From NCBI GenBank assembly GCA_028691095.1, contig JAQUZZ010000040.1, positions 1-8,788 on the forward strand: a stretch of DNA of 8,788 nucleotides. Reading direction: 5' to 3'. The notes beneath the pieces were generated by a model, which was given only the letters and a program-made list of their open reading frames with translations, searched no databases and had not been told where the DNA came from. Source of the stretch: Alistipes sp. (GTDB lineage: Bacteria > Bacteroidota > Bacteroidia > Bacteroidales > Rikenellaceae). The position numbers and the translations under genes were made by a program. Below are positions 1 through 6,398 of the stretch, piece by piece. Within the stretch, counting starts at the first letter, position 1; each line of letters starts with the position of its first letter.

Positions 1-36
1 TCAGTATTGTAAACCAAATATTTTTAAACAGACTCT
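1..36. repeat. 36-bp direct repeat, copy A
   Basis: This 36-bp unit begins TCAGTATTGT and ends AAACAGACTCT. It recurs exactly at 92-127, 91 bp downstream. Identity stops after position 36 (TAAT here, AAGC after the second copy). The left limit is unknown because the repeat starts at the window edge. The intervening 55 bp is not repeated, so this is not simple tandem duplication inside the window. On the minus strand the unit starts AGAGTCTGTTTAAAAA, which has the look of an insertion-sequence or MITE end, but no transposase or matching inverted end is visible. Confidence 0.85.
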
Positions 37-53
37 TAATGTATTGGTAAACA

Positions 54-85
54 TAAAGATACAAAATTAAATCCAATTAAACAAC
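54..85 (-). promoter_or_regulatory. possible leftward Bacteroidota promoter between the direct repeats
   Basis: On the minus strand TATCTTTA (54-61) matches the Bacteroidota -7 consensus TAnnTTTG in 7 of 8 positions with the final G missing. GTTG (82-85) sits 20 nt upstream in the -33 position. Transcription would start near position 47 and run leftward through repeat copy A and out of the window. A 13-bp palindrome, ACTGAT-G-ATCAGT (84-96), overlaps the -33 element and the start of repeat copy B, so it could be an operator. No downstream gene is visible. The AT-rich context makes chance matches likely. Confidence 0.3.
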
Positions 86-91
86 TGATGA

Positions 92-127
92 TCAGTATTG
101 TAAACCAAATATTTTTAAACAGACTCT
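92..127. repeat. 36-bp direct repeat, copy B
   Basis: Second exact copy of the unit at 1-36. Its first bases (ATCAGT with the preceding A) form one arm of the 84-96 palindrome. It ends shortly before copy 1 of the dispersed + strand repeat (135-189). Two copies 55 bp apart are too few, and too widely spaced, to call a CRISPR array. Confidence 0.85.
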
Positions 128-423
128 AAGCACAGCGGCATATCAGACACATACCGCGATGAAAGGATTCACTCCCTCTTTGAGGTTCCGTTGAACCTTC
201 TGATCCGTTACGCCAAAAGAGAGGCGTAAACCAAGGATGCAAGCAACACCCCTTCCCGTTCCCTCGCGATCTCTACATCATGCGCAAGACAAGACCCGTG
301 GCAAAGCGACGCTACGACAGAGACGCTGCATTATTTCAGCATCCGCCACAACCGGATCAATGCTAACGCAAGGCTCACAGATAGAAGGTAAACGTGTCAT
401 TGTGGCAACAGAGGAGACTGACG
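128..423. other. intergenic region, no convincing gene
   Basis: About 300 bp without a supported gene. It holds dispersed repeat copy 1 (135-189) and two perfect short hairpins. AGGTTC (183-188) pairs with GAACCT (193-198) over loop CGTT. TTACGCC (208-214) pairs with GGCGTAA (223-229) over an 8-nt loop. No T-run follows either, so they do not look like intrinsic terminators. Positions 230-423 are less AT-rich. A + strand open frame (237-548) is antisense to the small wHTH gene, and a 40-codon minus-strand frame (278-400) is too short to support. No tRNA-like fold was recognised. Confidence 0.6.
135..189 (+). repeat. dispersed structured intergenic repeat, copy 1
   Basis: Positions 151-189 align without gaps over 39 nt to 6297-6335, with 28 identities by eye (ATACCG, GAAAGG and TCTTT are shared). 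Upstream, GCGGCATATC (135-144) and ACAC match copy 4 closely. GCGG...CCGC with AT/AT pairs can fold (135-141 with 151-157, one mismatch). CCTC-TTT-GAGG (174-184) is a further small stem at the place where copies 3 and 4 have ATTC/GAAT. Confidence 0.6.
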
Positions 424-672
424 TTAAAAGAAGAAATTTGAGGGGCACACCGCCTCTTTTAGCCAGATCAGCGTCTCTGGGCTTTCAGGGGTGTCGGATT
501 GGAACTCCAATTTTCCTTCGCGAGCCAACCAACCCAATGCAGCATTGAGTTCTCGATCCTTCAACTTTAGTTGCCGTTTGATTTCCGTGTATTTCCAAGG
601 GTGGCCATCGCTAAGTAGGTTCCACACCATTCCGGCATGCAACCCAATGGTAGAGGGATTCATTGTTGTCAT
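424..672 (-). CDS. small winged-helix DNA-binding protein, DUF2582 type
   Basis: An 82-residue protein made almost entirely of one winged helix-turn-helix fold. It resembles the small Bacteroidota proteins grouped as DUF2582 (winged HTH). Visible features are an N-terminal helix around AGMVWNLL (residues 13-20), the helix-turn-helix KYTEIKRQLKLKDRELNAALG (27-47), then the conserved-looking GWLAREGKLEF (47-57) leading into the wing strands. No sensor domain, membrane segment or signal peptide is present. A role as a compact transcription factor is inferred from the fold; its targets are unknown. The start at 672 gives MTTMNPSTIG. A second Met at residue 4 (663) would match typical family starts equally well. 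A -7-like box lies about 38 bp upstream of the ATG and is overlapped by an inverted repeat, which suggests autoregulation. A short, Phe-rich tail (NFFF) ends the protein. It appears monocistronic. Confidence 0.85.
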   Translation of the reverse strand: MTTMNPSTIGLHAGMVWNLLSDGHPWKYTEIKRQLKLKDRELNAALGWLAREGKLEFQSDTPESPETLIWLKEAVCPSNFFF

Positions 673-709
673 AGCAGTAGGTTTTAGGGTCCTTGATAAA
701 GGACTTATA

Positions 710-748
710 CAAATATAACGAAAAGAGAATCAATTTAGTTTCTCTTTT
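710..748 (-). promoter_or_regulatory. promoter with overlapping inverted repeat for the small wHTH gene
   Basis: On the minus strand TATATTTG (710-717) is a full match to the Bacteroidota -7 consensus TAnnTTTG, about 38 bp upstream of the wHTH start codon. Immediately upstream is a perfect 8-bp inverted repeat: AAAAGAGA (721-728) and TCTCTTTT (741-748) with a 12-nt gap, covering the region where a -33 element would sit. No good TTTG -33 box is seen, so activation or repression through the inverted repeat is plausible. Read on the + strand, the same repeat followed by TTTTTC is only weakly terminator-like. Confidence 0.5.
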
Positions 749-779
749 TCTCCGAATAACTGTCCTATTTGGTCGATCT

Positions 780-857
780 TTAACGTGAGGTTCACGGATT
801 GAGATCCACATAACGAAAAGGAACCTTCACGTCTTCCATCCGTAAACCTCACGTTAA
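780..857. repeat. 20-bp inverted repeat with an internal competing arm
   Basis: Left arm 780-799 (TTAACGTGAGGTTCACGGAT) and right arm 838-857 are complementary at 19 of 20 positions, with 38 nt between them. A third segment, GAACCTTCACGT (821-832), is also complementary to the left arm's ACGTGAGGTTC with one extra base. The left arm could therefore pair with either. The sequence lies between two divergently transcribed genes (wHTH and aldehyde dehydrogenase). ATAACGAAAAG (810-820) also repeats ATAACGAAAAG at 715-725. Confidence 0.75.
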
Positions 858-937
858 GGCTTTTTGCAAAAGCCCGCTGTTCTTCGATAACCCCCACCCA
901 TCCTCCCCCACACCGTTGGGGGAGGGGCTTTCAGCGG
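858..937. other. cluster of hairpins in the 673-1097 intergenic region
   Basis: Three further inverted repeats follow directly. GGCTTTT-TGC-AAAAGCC (858-874) is a 7-bp stem. CCTCCCCCA (902-910) pairs perfectly with TGGGGGAGG (917-925) over a 6-nt loop. Outside it, AAAGCCC (869-875) can pair with GGGCTTT (925-931), or CCGCTG (874-879) with CAGCGG (932-937), so the stems compete. None is followed by a T-run. A smaller stem, TGCTCT/AGAGCA (1050-1067), lies about 30 nt before the aldehyde dehydrogenase ATG. No convincing promoter for that gene was found. TAATTTTA (997-1004) is the best -7 candidate, but it lacks a properly spaced -33 box. Confidence 0.6.
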
Positions 938-1097
938 TATTTTATGAAGTGAGACCCTCAGAACGAAATATACTGCTGAAGTTGTCCGATTTTTGATAAT
1001 TTTACAGGGTCAACAAGAGCGCAGTAAACAGGTCTTCTGGAACTGAAAATGCTCTTACACGAGAGCACTCACCCTATGCAACCTTAAAAACAAGACC

Positions 1098-2474
1098 ATG
1101 GAGACAAATAAAGCACAAGAAGCTGGGATGGCGGCACATCGTCGCTACTTTGACTCGGGAGCTACGCGAAGCCGGAAGGTGCGCGCGGAGGCGTTGCGCA
1201 AATTGCAGGAGGCGATGGAGCGTTACACCCAGCCACTTTGTGAGGCGCTGTTTGCCGATCTGCACAAGTCGCCCTCTGAGGCCTACCTCACGGAGATCAT
1301 GGGCGTGCGGCAGGAGATACGTACCTTTCGACGCCATCTGCGCGGTTGGATGCGGGAGAAGCGATACGCAACCCCTTGGATGCTTCTGACCTCCCACAGT
1401 CGGATTCGTCCCGAACCCTTGGGTGTGGTGTTGGTTGTGGCTCCTTGGAACTATCCGGTGCAGTTGCTGCTCCTGCCGCTGATCGGAGCCGTGGCAGCCG
1501 GAAATTGCGTCGTGCTGAAATCCTCTCCGCTGGCTCCGCACACCGAGAAGGTGTTATCCGCGTTGATTCGAGAGGTGTTTCCGCCCGAGTGGGTCTCTTT
1601 TGTGTCGGGGGAGGTAGAGCAGTTGGAGCAGTTGCTGACCTTGCGCTTCGACTCGATTTTCTTTACCGGAGGCAGTGGGTTCGGGCATAAGGTGATGCAG
1701 GCTGCGGCTCGTTATCTCACGCCGGTGACGCTGGAGTTGGGCGGGAAGAGCCCCTGTATCGTCGGTCGCCAAGCCGATGTTGCGTTGGCCGCACGACGCA
1801 TTGCATGGGGAAAGTGGATGAATGCCGGACAGACGTGTGTCGCACCGGACTATTTGTGGGTACACCAATCCCTGAAAGCGACACTATGCTCCGAAATAGA
1901 ACAGGTTCTTGTGGCGTTCTACGGCAAAAATCTACGTGAGAGCCCCTCATACCCTCGCATGGTGTCGCAGCAGGCCGCACAACGGATGGAACGATTGATC
2001 CACGGGTCGGGCACGATTCTGTGGGGTGGAGAGGTGGTGGTTGAGGAGCGATTTGTGGCTCCCACGCTGATTGACGAGCCAGACGAGCAGAGTCCCATTA
2101 TGCAGGAAGAGATCTTTGGCCCGCTCTTGCCCGTCAAGGCCTTCTCCGAGATCGAGGAGGTTTTGAGTGCCGTGCGTTCACGGGAGAAGCCCTTGGCGCT
2201 CTACTACTTTGGGGATTCACAGGAAGCGGAGCAGGTGTTGGCAGAGACCTCGTCGGGAGGCGTCTGCATCAACGACACACTGGCTCATGTAGCCAATCTT
2301 CACCTGCCCTTCGGAGGGGTCGGTCAGAGCGGCATGGGGCGTTATCACGGACGCCAGAGTTTTGAACTCTTCAGCAACCCCCGAGCGATTGTCCGCACCG
2401 CCACGTGGCTTGATGTGCCGTTGCGCTATCCGCCCTATCCCTCGATGCAATGGCTCAAACGTTGGTTGGGATAA
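1098..2474 (+). CDS. aldehyde dehydrogenase, class-3-like
   Basis: A 458-residue NAD(P)-dependent aldehyde dehydrogenase that oxidises an aldehyde to its carboxylate. The physiological substrate cannot be told from sequence. Length and lack of an N-terminal extension fit the ALDH3 group (about 450-490 residues). Motifs in order: VAPWNYP with Asn118; VVLKSSP with Lys141, where most relatives have KPSE; the FTGG nucleotide-binding turn (189-192); LELGGKSP with the general base Glu213; NAGQTC with the catalytic Cys247; EEIFGP (337-342), which holds a cofactor ribose; and LPFGGVGQSGMG (403-414). All catalytic residues are present, so the enzyme should be active. No signal peptide is seen, though the C-terminal PLRYPPYPSMQWLKRWL is hydrophobic and aromatic, as in ALDH3 proteins that associate with membranes. 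The ATG at 1098 is preceded by an A-rich stretch without a clear Shine-Dalgarno, as is usual in this phylum. The gene stands alone, converging on the glycosidase gene. Confidence 0.95.
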   Translation: METNKAQEAGMAAHRRYFDSGATRSRKVRAEALRKLQEAMERYTQPLCEALFADLHKSPSEAYLTEIMGVRQEIRTFRRHLRGWMREKRYATPWMLLTSHSRIRPEPLGVVLVVAPWNYPVQLLLLPLIGAVAAGNCVVLKSSPLAPHTEKVLSALIREVFPPEWVSFVSGEVEQLEQLLTLRFDSIFFTGGSGFGHKVMQAAARYLTPVTLELGGKSPCIVGRQADVALAARRIAWGKWMNAGQTCVAPDYLWVHQSLKATLCSEIEQVLVAFYGKNLRESPSYPRMVSQQAAQRMERLIHGSGTILWGGEVVVEERFVAPTLIDEPDEQSPIMQEEIFGPLLPVKAFSEIEEVLSAVRSREKPLALYYFGDSQEAEQVLAETSSGGVCINDTLAHVANLHLPFGGVGQSGMGRYHGRQSFELFSNPRAIVRTATWLDVPLRYPPYPSMQWLKRWLG

Positions 2475-2526
2475 TCCTTGATTCCCCCAGAAGCGAGATC
2501 CGAAGGCTTTGAAAGGAGAACAAAAA

Positions 2527-2559
2527 AAGAACGGACGGGAGTGTTTCCCGTCCGTTCTT
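2527..2559. terminator. bidirectional intrinsic terminator
   Basis: A perfect 14-bp stem: 2527-2540 pairs with 2546-2559 over loop GTGTT. It lies 52 bp after the aldehyde dehydrogenase stop and 38 bp after the glycosidase stop. On the minus strand the stem runs directly into a T-run of seven, the classical signature, so it is strongest for the glycosidase. On the + strand it is followed by ATCTTTT, a weaker tract. Confidence 0.9.
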
Positions 2560-2597
2560 ATCTTTTCGACGCCTCTTGCGATGGGTCGATATGAGGG

Positions 2598-5500
2598 CTA
2601 TTTCACCTGTTCAACCACCAAGTTGGGCTGTTGGGTCAATCCTGCCGGCAATAACACATACTGATCCATCGTGAAGGATTCGCCTTCGGTTGTCCAGTTT
2701 CCGGGGCCGTAAGCTCCAGCACGAGCGGGCAACGCATGCAACGGGCCAAAGGTGTTGCGACGTGTCAGGACAACCTTCAACTGGGCCGTCTCTCCTTTGG
2801 CTGCCACCTGGGTGAGATCCAACTCATAGGGAGCCCATCCGCAGACTTGGCGCGACTCCTCGTTGCTCAACTCCAAGCAACCGCCATCAAAACCATCCAT
2901 CTGCACCTTCAGTCGTTCACCGGCTGCTGGTTTGGGCAGATTCTCGATCTGGTAGCACACCGCTCCCGAGTAGAAGGGTAATCCCTGCGTGCTAATATCG
3001 CCCACCTTCAAGGTTGCGGGCAGCGAGGTCAGCGTCCGTTGAATGCCCTTCAGCGAAACGCCGAAGTTACCGATCAGATATGCAGCCTCCAGATCCAGAT
3101 TCCGGCTAAAGTTGGCGATCAGCTGAATCTTGTTCTCTCCCTGACGCAACATCTTGTTGGGTAAGAGAATCTTCTTGATGCTGTTGTCGATAAACCATCC
3201 GCACAAGCTGTCCTGTGCCGGCAGACGACGATCATTCACCAAAATCGTAAACCGGTCGGGCGTCTCCACACAGAAGAAGAGTGAGTCGGAGGGGACTTGT
3301 GCCACATTGAAGGGGAAGGTAAGGTAGATCGGGCCTAACAGCTTAGTGTAGTCTTCGCGATCGTAACGCTCTGCATACCAAGGCTGCAACATCTCACCGC
3401 CACGGAAGGGCAATCCGAAGTGTGTACGCACAGCGCGGTCGATCTTCAGAATCTCGGTCAACGGCTGCTCCGGTCCCTTGTTGATGTTCCAAGTTGCCAC
3501 ATCCAGTACACAGATATTCGGCTCCGTCAACGTATACTTGAAGGTATTGGCCAAGGGGGTCTTCGACACTACGGTCACCTGCTCCGGAGCCTTTGCAAAT
3601 TCCGGTGCAGTGGCTGCAAGGGTGTAAACCTTCTCCTCGGAGGGTTCAAAGGAGGTCATCAGCACCGATCCGTTCTCCGACGTCTCTGCCGGCTGTTGCC
3701 AAACCTCTCCGGTCTTGCAATCCCAACGCGAAATGACGCCGGCAAACGGCAATTCGATCTTCACCGAATCCAGCTTCTTTGCGCGATCCATATTCATCAG
3801 CACCACATACGTACGATTGTCGTCGCGACGTACCTGACCAAAGATCTGGGGAAGATTCTTCCCTGTGGCATCGCTGACCTTCACCGTCGGGCGAATTGTT
3901 GCGTGGAGTGCCTGAACAATCGGCTCACAAGCGTAATCAACCTGAATGTTGCGCGAAGCCATCTCGGAGGGTTCCTGCGAAGGTTTCACATCCACATACT
4001 TGGGAGCATCTCCCATGAAGATGATCTTGCCTCCGGCCTTCTCGAATTTAGCCAACGCTTTGAGGGTCGATTCACGCATCGTCTCCATGTTGCCCACCAG
4101 CACGGTGCGATAGGCAGCTTGGCCTACCCGGAAGACGGGAGCGCCCTCGTCGTCTTTACCGACACCGCTCAATCGGCTCATCATCTCCTCGTCGCCGTAA
4201 TCGAAGTCAATCCGTTCGCCAGCCAACCAGTGGAACAGATCGGCATATTTAGACTCCATGGATTGAATCTCCGGAGTGTTGGCCGACAAGAAGTTGAACG
4301 ACTCAATGCTCACCTGACTCCATACACTCTCGATCGGGTTGACGATCAGCACGTCGCACACCGGTGCGCCTTGGTTGAGCATCACGCCCAAGCGCGAGAA
4401 GTAATCCTCGACAAACTTATACTCTTTCCACCAAGCCGATTGATAGAAGATGCTGGCCGGGTAATCACGTTTGGCCTCACCCTCCATCGTGTACCACGAG
4501 AGGTGATGACACCGTACGTTGATGCCGAACAGCGCCTGCCAGTCACCCACCGCTTTGTGGTTGGCAAAGTTGAACTGCCAACCTGTACATCCGTACAACT
4601 CGGAGAGCAACCACTTTTTGCCTAACTGACGTCCCACGGAGGAGAGTTGCTTGGGCACCCAGTAGGCATTGTCAAATTCGGTCAACAAGTCAATGCCCGG
4701 GTTGTGCATATATTCGTAGTAACGCATCAGCGATCCCTGCATGGTCACCTGACAGGTGAAACTGTTCTCATGCAGCACGTGACCCGTGTAGGCCATCTTA
4801 TTCTTGTCGCACCAATCGTAGATCGGTTTGGCGTAGTTATCCAAGAACATCTCCTGCGTCAACTCACAGAAGTTCCATTTTACCTCGTTGACCCGTTCGC
4901 CATTCTCGCGCAAGAAGAGTTTTGGCAGATCGGCAGCCAAATCGCCACCGAAACGTTTTTTGTAGCTTTTCTCCATCGCCGGCGTCCACGGTGCCGTCTG
5001 TTGTCCATTTCCGAAACGGGTGAAAAGGCCGCCCCGATGCGGCTCGTCGGTGAAGATACCCTGAATGTTGCCGCCCAATCGTTTGCCACACTCTTTTTTG
5101 TACTTCTCGTGTGTCAACTCGATATAACGGTCAGTAGCCTCCGGATTCATCGGGTCGAGGTAGGTGTAACCGTTGTACCCGTCGGAACACTGTGCCGTTT
5201 CGTGCTGGAACTTCAACACGGTTTTGCCTTTGTAGGCCTCCATCTTCGATTCGGGGGTCAGACGCTCCAGATCGGAGTAGTTGATCCCGTCGAGTTTGCA
5301 GGCAAAGGCGGAGACGATCGAGTCGTTATCCCACTTAAACTCCTCGGCAGGCATCGTGTAGAGGGTGACATAGTTCATCCGATATTTCGGATTGCGCGTC
5401 ACCAAACCTCCGGCACTTCCCGAAGGCCAGCGATCCTCGTCATAGAGGAAGGCCTCCATGCCGAGCTTTTCGGACTCATCGGCTACGGCATTGGTGAGTT

Positions 5501-5789
5501 CGAACCAATTCTTACCGAGGTATTCGGTCTTCAGTCCGACGCGGGAGTGCATAAACGCACCACCCATTCCCATCTCTTTAAATACATGAAGTTGACGAAT
5601 TAGCTCATCTTTCTCCAGTCGGCCGTTCCACGACCAAAACGGTTTTCCGCGCCACTCATGGCCTGGATCTTGGAAGGTCTGATAGAGCGCCTGATCGTCC
5701 AGCGTCTCGACCTTCTGTTGCTTCTGATTGGAACAGGCACACAAGGTGCATGAGGCAAAGAGCAACAATCCCATGGTTGATTTTTTCAT
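2598..5789 (-). CDS. lipoprotein glycoside hydrolase, GH106-like
   Basis: A 1063-residue exported glycosidase. MKKSTMGLLLFASCTLCAC forms a lipoprotein signal with lipobox LCAC and Cys19. The residues after Cys (SNQKQQK) lack an obvious acidic surface-export signal, so a periplasmic-facing location is possible. The catalytic region (roughly 40-560) begins with KPFWSWNGRLEKDEL (49-63), then GGAFMHSRVGLKT (76-88) and YDEDRWPSG (116-124). This pattern is typical of large Bacteroidota proteins distantly like the GH106 alpha-L-rhamnosidases. Carboxylates at expected strand ends are Glu249 (FTDEPH) and Glu397 (LSELYG), likely acid/base and nucleophile candidates. A Rossmann-like segment follows (about 560-660), then C-terminal beta-sandwich, galactose-binding-like modules (about 780-910 and 940-1045, the second with FDGGCLELSN and NTFGPLH). 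Rhamnosidase activity is inference, and related families act on other plant or host glycans. The frame stays open 66 codons upstream of 5789, but the signal peptide fixes the start there. No SusC/SusD, regulator or second glycosidase adjoins it. Confidence 0.8.
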   Translation of the reverse strand: MKKSTMGLLLFASCTLCACSNQKQQKVETLDDQALYQTFQDPGHEWRGKPFWSWNGRLEKDELIRQLHVFKEMGMGGAFMHSRVGLKTEYLGKNWFELTNAVADESEKLGMEAFLYDEDRWPSGSAGGLVTRNPKYRMNYVTLYTMPAEEFKWDNDSIVSAFACKLDGINYSDLERLTPESKMEAYKGKTVLKFQHETAQCSDGYNGYTYLDPMNPEATDRYIELTHEKYKKECGKRLGGNIQGIFTDEPHRGGLFTRFGNGQQTAPWTPAMEKSYKKRFGGDLAADLPKLFLRENGERVNEVKWNFCELTQEMFLDNYAKPIYDWCDKNKMAYTGHVLHENSFTCQVTMQGSLMRYYEYMHNPGIDLLTEFDNAYWVPKQLSSVGRQLGKKWLLSELYGCTGWQFNFANHKAVGDWQALFGINVRCHHLSWYTMEGEAKRDYPASIFYQSAWWKEYKFVEDYFSRLGVMLNQGAPVCDVLIVNPIESVWSQVSIESFNFLSANTPEIQSMESKYADLFHWLAGERIDFDYGDEEMMSRLSGVGKDDEGAPVFRVGQAAYRTVLVGNMETMRESTLKALAKFEKAGGKIIFMGDAPKYVDVKPSQEPSEMASRNIQVDYACEPIVQALHATIRPTVKVSDATGKNLPQIFGQVRRDDNRTYVVLMNMDRAKKLDSVKIELPFAGVISRWDCKTGEVWQQPAETSENGSVLMTSFEPSEEKVYTLAATAPEFAKAPEQVTVVSKTPLANTFKYTLTEPNICVLDVATWNINKGPEQPLTEILKIDRAVRTHFGLPFRGGEMLQPWYAERYDREDYTKLLGPIYLTFPFNVAQVPSDSLFFCVETPDRFTILVNDRRLPAQDSLCGWFIDNSIKKILLPNKMLRQGENKIQLIANFSRNLDLEAAYLIGNFGVSLKGIQRTLTSLPATLKVGDISTQGLPFYSGAVCYQIENLPKPAAGERLKVQMDGFDGGCLELSNEESRQVCGWAPYELDLTQVAAKGETAQLKVVLTRRNTFGPLHALPARAGAYGPGNWTTEGESFTMDQYVLLPAGLTQQPNLVVEQVK

Positions 5790-6057
5790 TGGTTTGGTAA
5801 TTTTAGATTTATTGAATTGAAGTTTAGTGAATTTACCGGGCAGAGAAACGGGGTCTTTGCGGGAGGCGTAGGATGATTTTACGAGACACAGAAGCCGTGA
5901 AGATCGACCCTCGTCACCCCTCTCGAAAAGTATACCACAAAGCCGCAAAGGCATCGCAAAAAGTCCTAATATCCTACAAATTTGCACAAATTAATTGATA
6001 ATATGAAAGTATCGGATGCTTATTTTTTGCAGGCGACTCAAAAGACCGGCCGTTCAC

Positions 6058-6131
6058 GGTTTGATTCGCCCCTTTCGTACCCTTTGCGACGCGACCGATG
6101 GAACAATTCTCCGTCTGGTTTGAGGGGCGAA
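6058..6131. repeat. GGTTTGA direct repeats carrying oppositely oriented 8-mers
   Basis: GGTTTGA at 6058-6064 is followed by TTCGCCCC (6065-6072). The same GGTTTGA at 6117-6123 is followed by the reverse complement GGGGCGAA (6124-6131). The 8-mers could pair across 51 nt. T-runs follow at 6139-6156. It lies upstream of the transporter promoters and could be a regulator site pair or a remnant of rearrangement. Confidence 0.6.
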
Positions 6132-6196
6132 AATGATGTTTTTTAATTTTTTTTAATAAAAGGTATACGCATGAGGGTTTACTGGAGTTTTTTCAC

Positions 6197-6204
6197 TACT
6201 TTTG
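6197..6204 (+). promoter_or_regulatory. distal promoter (-7 box) for the transporter
   Basis: TACTTTTG matches the Bacteroidota -7 consensus TAnnTTTG fully and lies downstream of long T-runs. The -33 region is weak (GGTTTACT near 6176-6183). Transcription from about 6211 would make a leader of about 190 nt containing dispersed repeat copy 2. Confidence 0.45.
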
Positions 6205-6255
6205 CGCCAGTTTCTTTTTAAAAGGAATCCATTGTGAAATTTTTTTAAGTACACA

Positions 6256-6335
6256 GTGCTATTTATTGGTAATCAACACCTCAGTATATCAAGGATATAC
6301 CGTGACGAAAGGGTGCAATCATTCTTTTCGGTCAC
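6256..6335 (+). repeat. dispersed structured intergenic repeat, copy 2
   Basis: This is the best-folded copy. It opens with GTGCTATTTATTGG (6256-6269), which recurs with one change at 8239-8252. GTATATC-AAG-GATATAC (6284-6300) is a perfect 7-bp hairpin. GTGAC (6302-6306) pairs with GTCAC (6331-6335), continued by GAAAG with CTTTTC (one bulge), around a loop containing CAATCATT. It lies in the leader expected from the 6197 promoter and ends exactly where the proximal promoter begins. Confidence 0.65.
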
Positions 6336-6362
6336 TTGAGATTATCTGCGATCCTATTTTTG
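6335..6362 (+). promoter_or_regulatory. proximal promoter for the transporter
   Basis: TATTTTTG (6355-6362) is a full match to TAnnTTTG, with TTG (6335-6337) 17 nt upstream as a partial -33 element. The predicted start near 6369 would leave a leader of about 30 nt before the ATG at 6399. The -33 element abuts the end of repeat copy 2, so an RNA or protein event at the repeat could affect this promoter. Confidence 0.45.
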
Positions 6363-6398
6363 GATTGCTCGCGATGGATTCGTAACAAAGATTTTGGT

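Larger units (their letters stand above)
5790..6398. other. divergent intergenic region between glycosidase and transporter
   Basis: About 600 bp without a supported gene. For the glycosidase (-), the only -7-like candidate is TACTTTTC (5925-5932, 7 of 8 matches to TAnnTTTG), which would give a leader of about 130 nt. For the transporter (+), two good -7 boxes lie at 6197 and 6355. Between them are a direct/inverted repeat pair (6058-6131), T-rich runs at 6139-6156 and dispersed repeat copy 2 (6256-6335). Confidence 0.6.

Noticed and set aside
1..127. CRISPR array
   Set aside because: There are only two repeat copies, the gap is 55 bp (longer than usual spacers), no cas gene is visible, and the repeat lacks a convincing internal palindrome. 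It cannot be excluded to the left of the window.
278..400. Minus-strand 40-codon frame with a CEPC motif downstream of the wHTH gene
   Set aside because: It is short, has no recognised family and has no start signals. The CxxC pair alone is not enough. Conservation in relatives would be needed.
237..548. + strand open frame of 103 codons
   Set aside because: It overlaps the wHTH gene in antisense, has no recognisable motif, and its start lies directly after a hairpin with no promoter in view.
810..837. Possible fifth copy of the dispersed repeat (CACATAACGAAAAGG...)
   Set aside because: It resembles the CACATACCG...GAAAGG core only after a several-base deletion, and the following sequence does not align convincingly.
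1074..1541. Minus-strand frame of 155 codons over the aldehyde dehydrogenase gene start
   Set aside because: It is antisense to conserved ALDH coding sequence, and its translation shows no domain.
3420..4625. Long + strand open frame of 401 codons (and another at 4647-5603) inside the glycosidase gene
   Set aside because: Both are antisense to a protein with clear family motifs. Their translations are rich in His, Leu and Arg without any domain, as expected of a codon-bias shadow.
5790..5987. N-terminal 66-residue extension of the glycosidase frame
   Set aside because: The lipoprotein signal peptide beginning at 5789 would be internal, and the extension overlaps the AT-rich leader and the best promoter candidate.
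6336..6398. 21-residue N-terminal extension of the transporter frame
   Set aside because: It overlaps a consensus -7 box, and the typical family start is at 6399.
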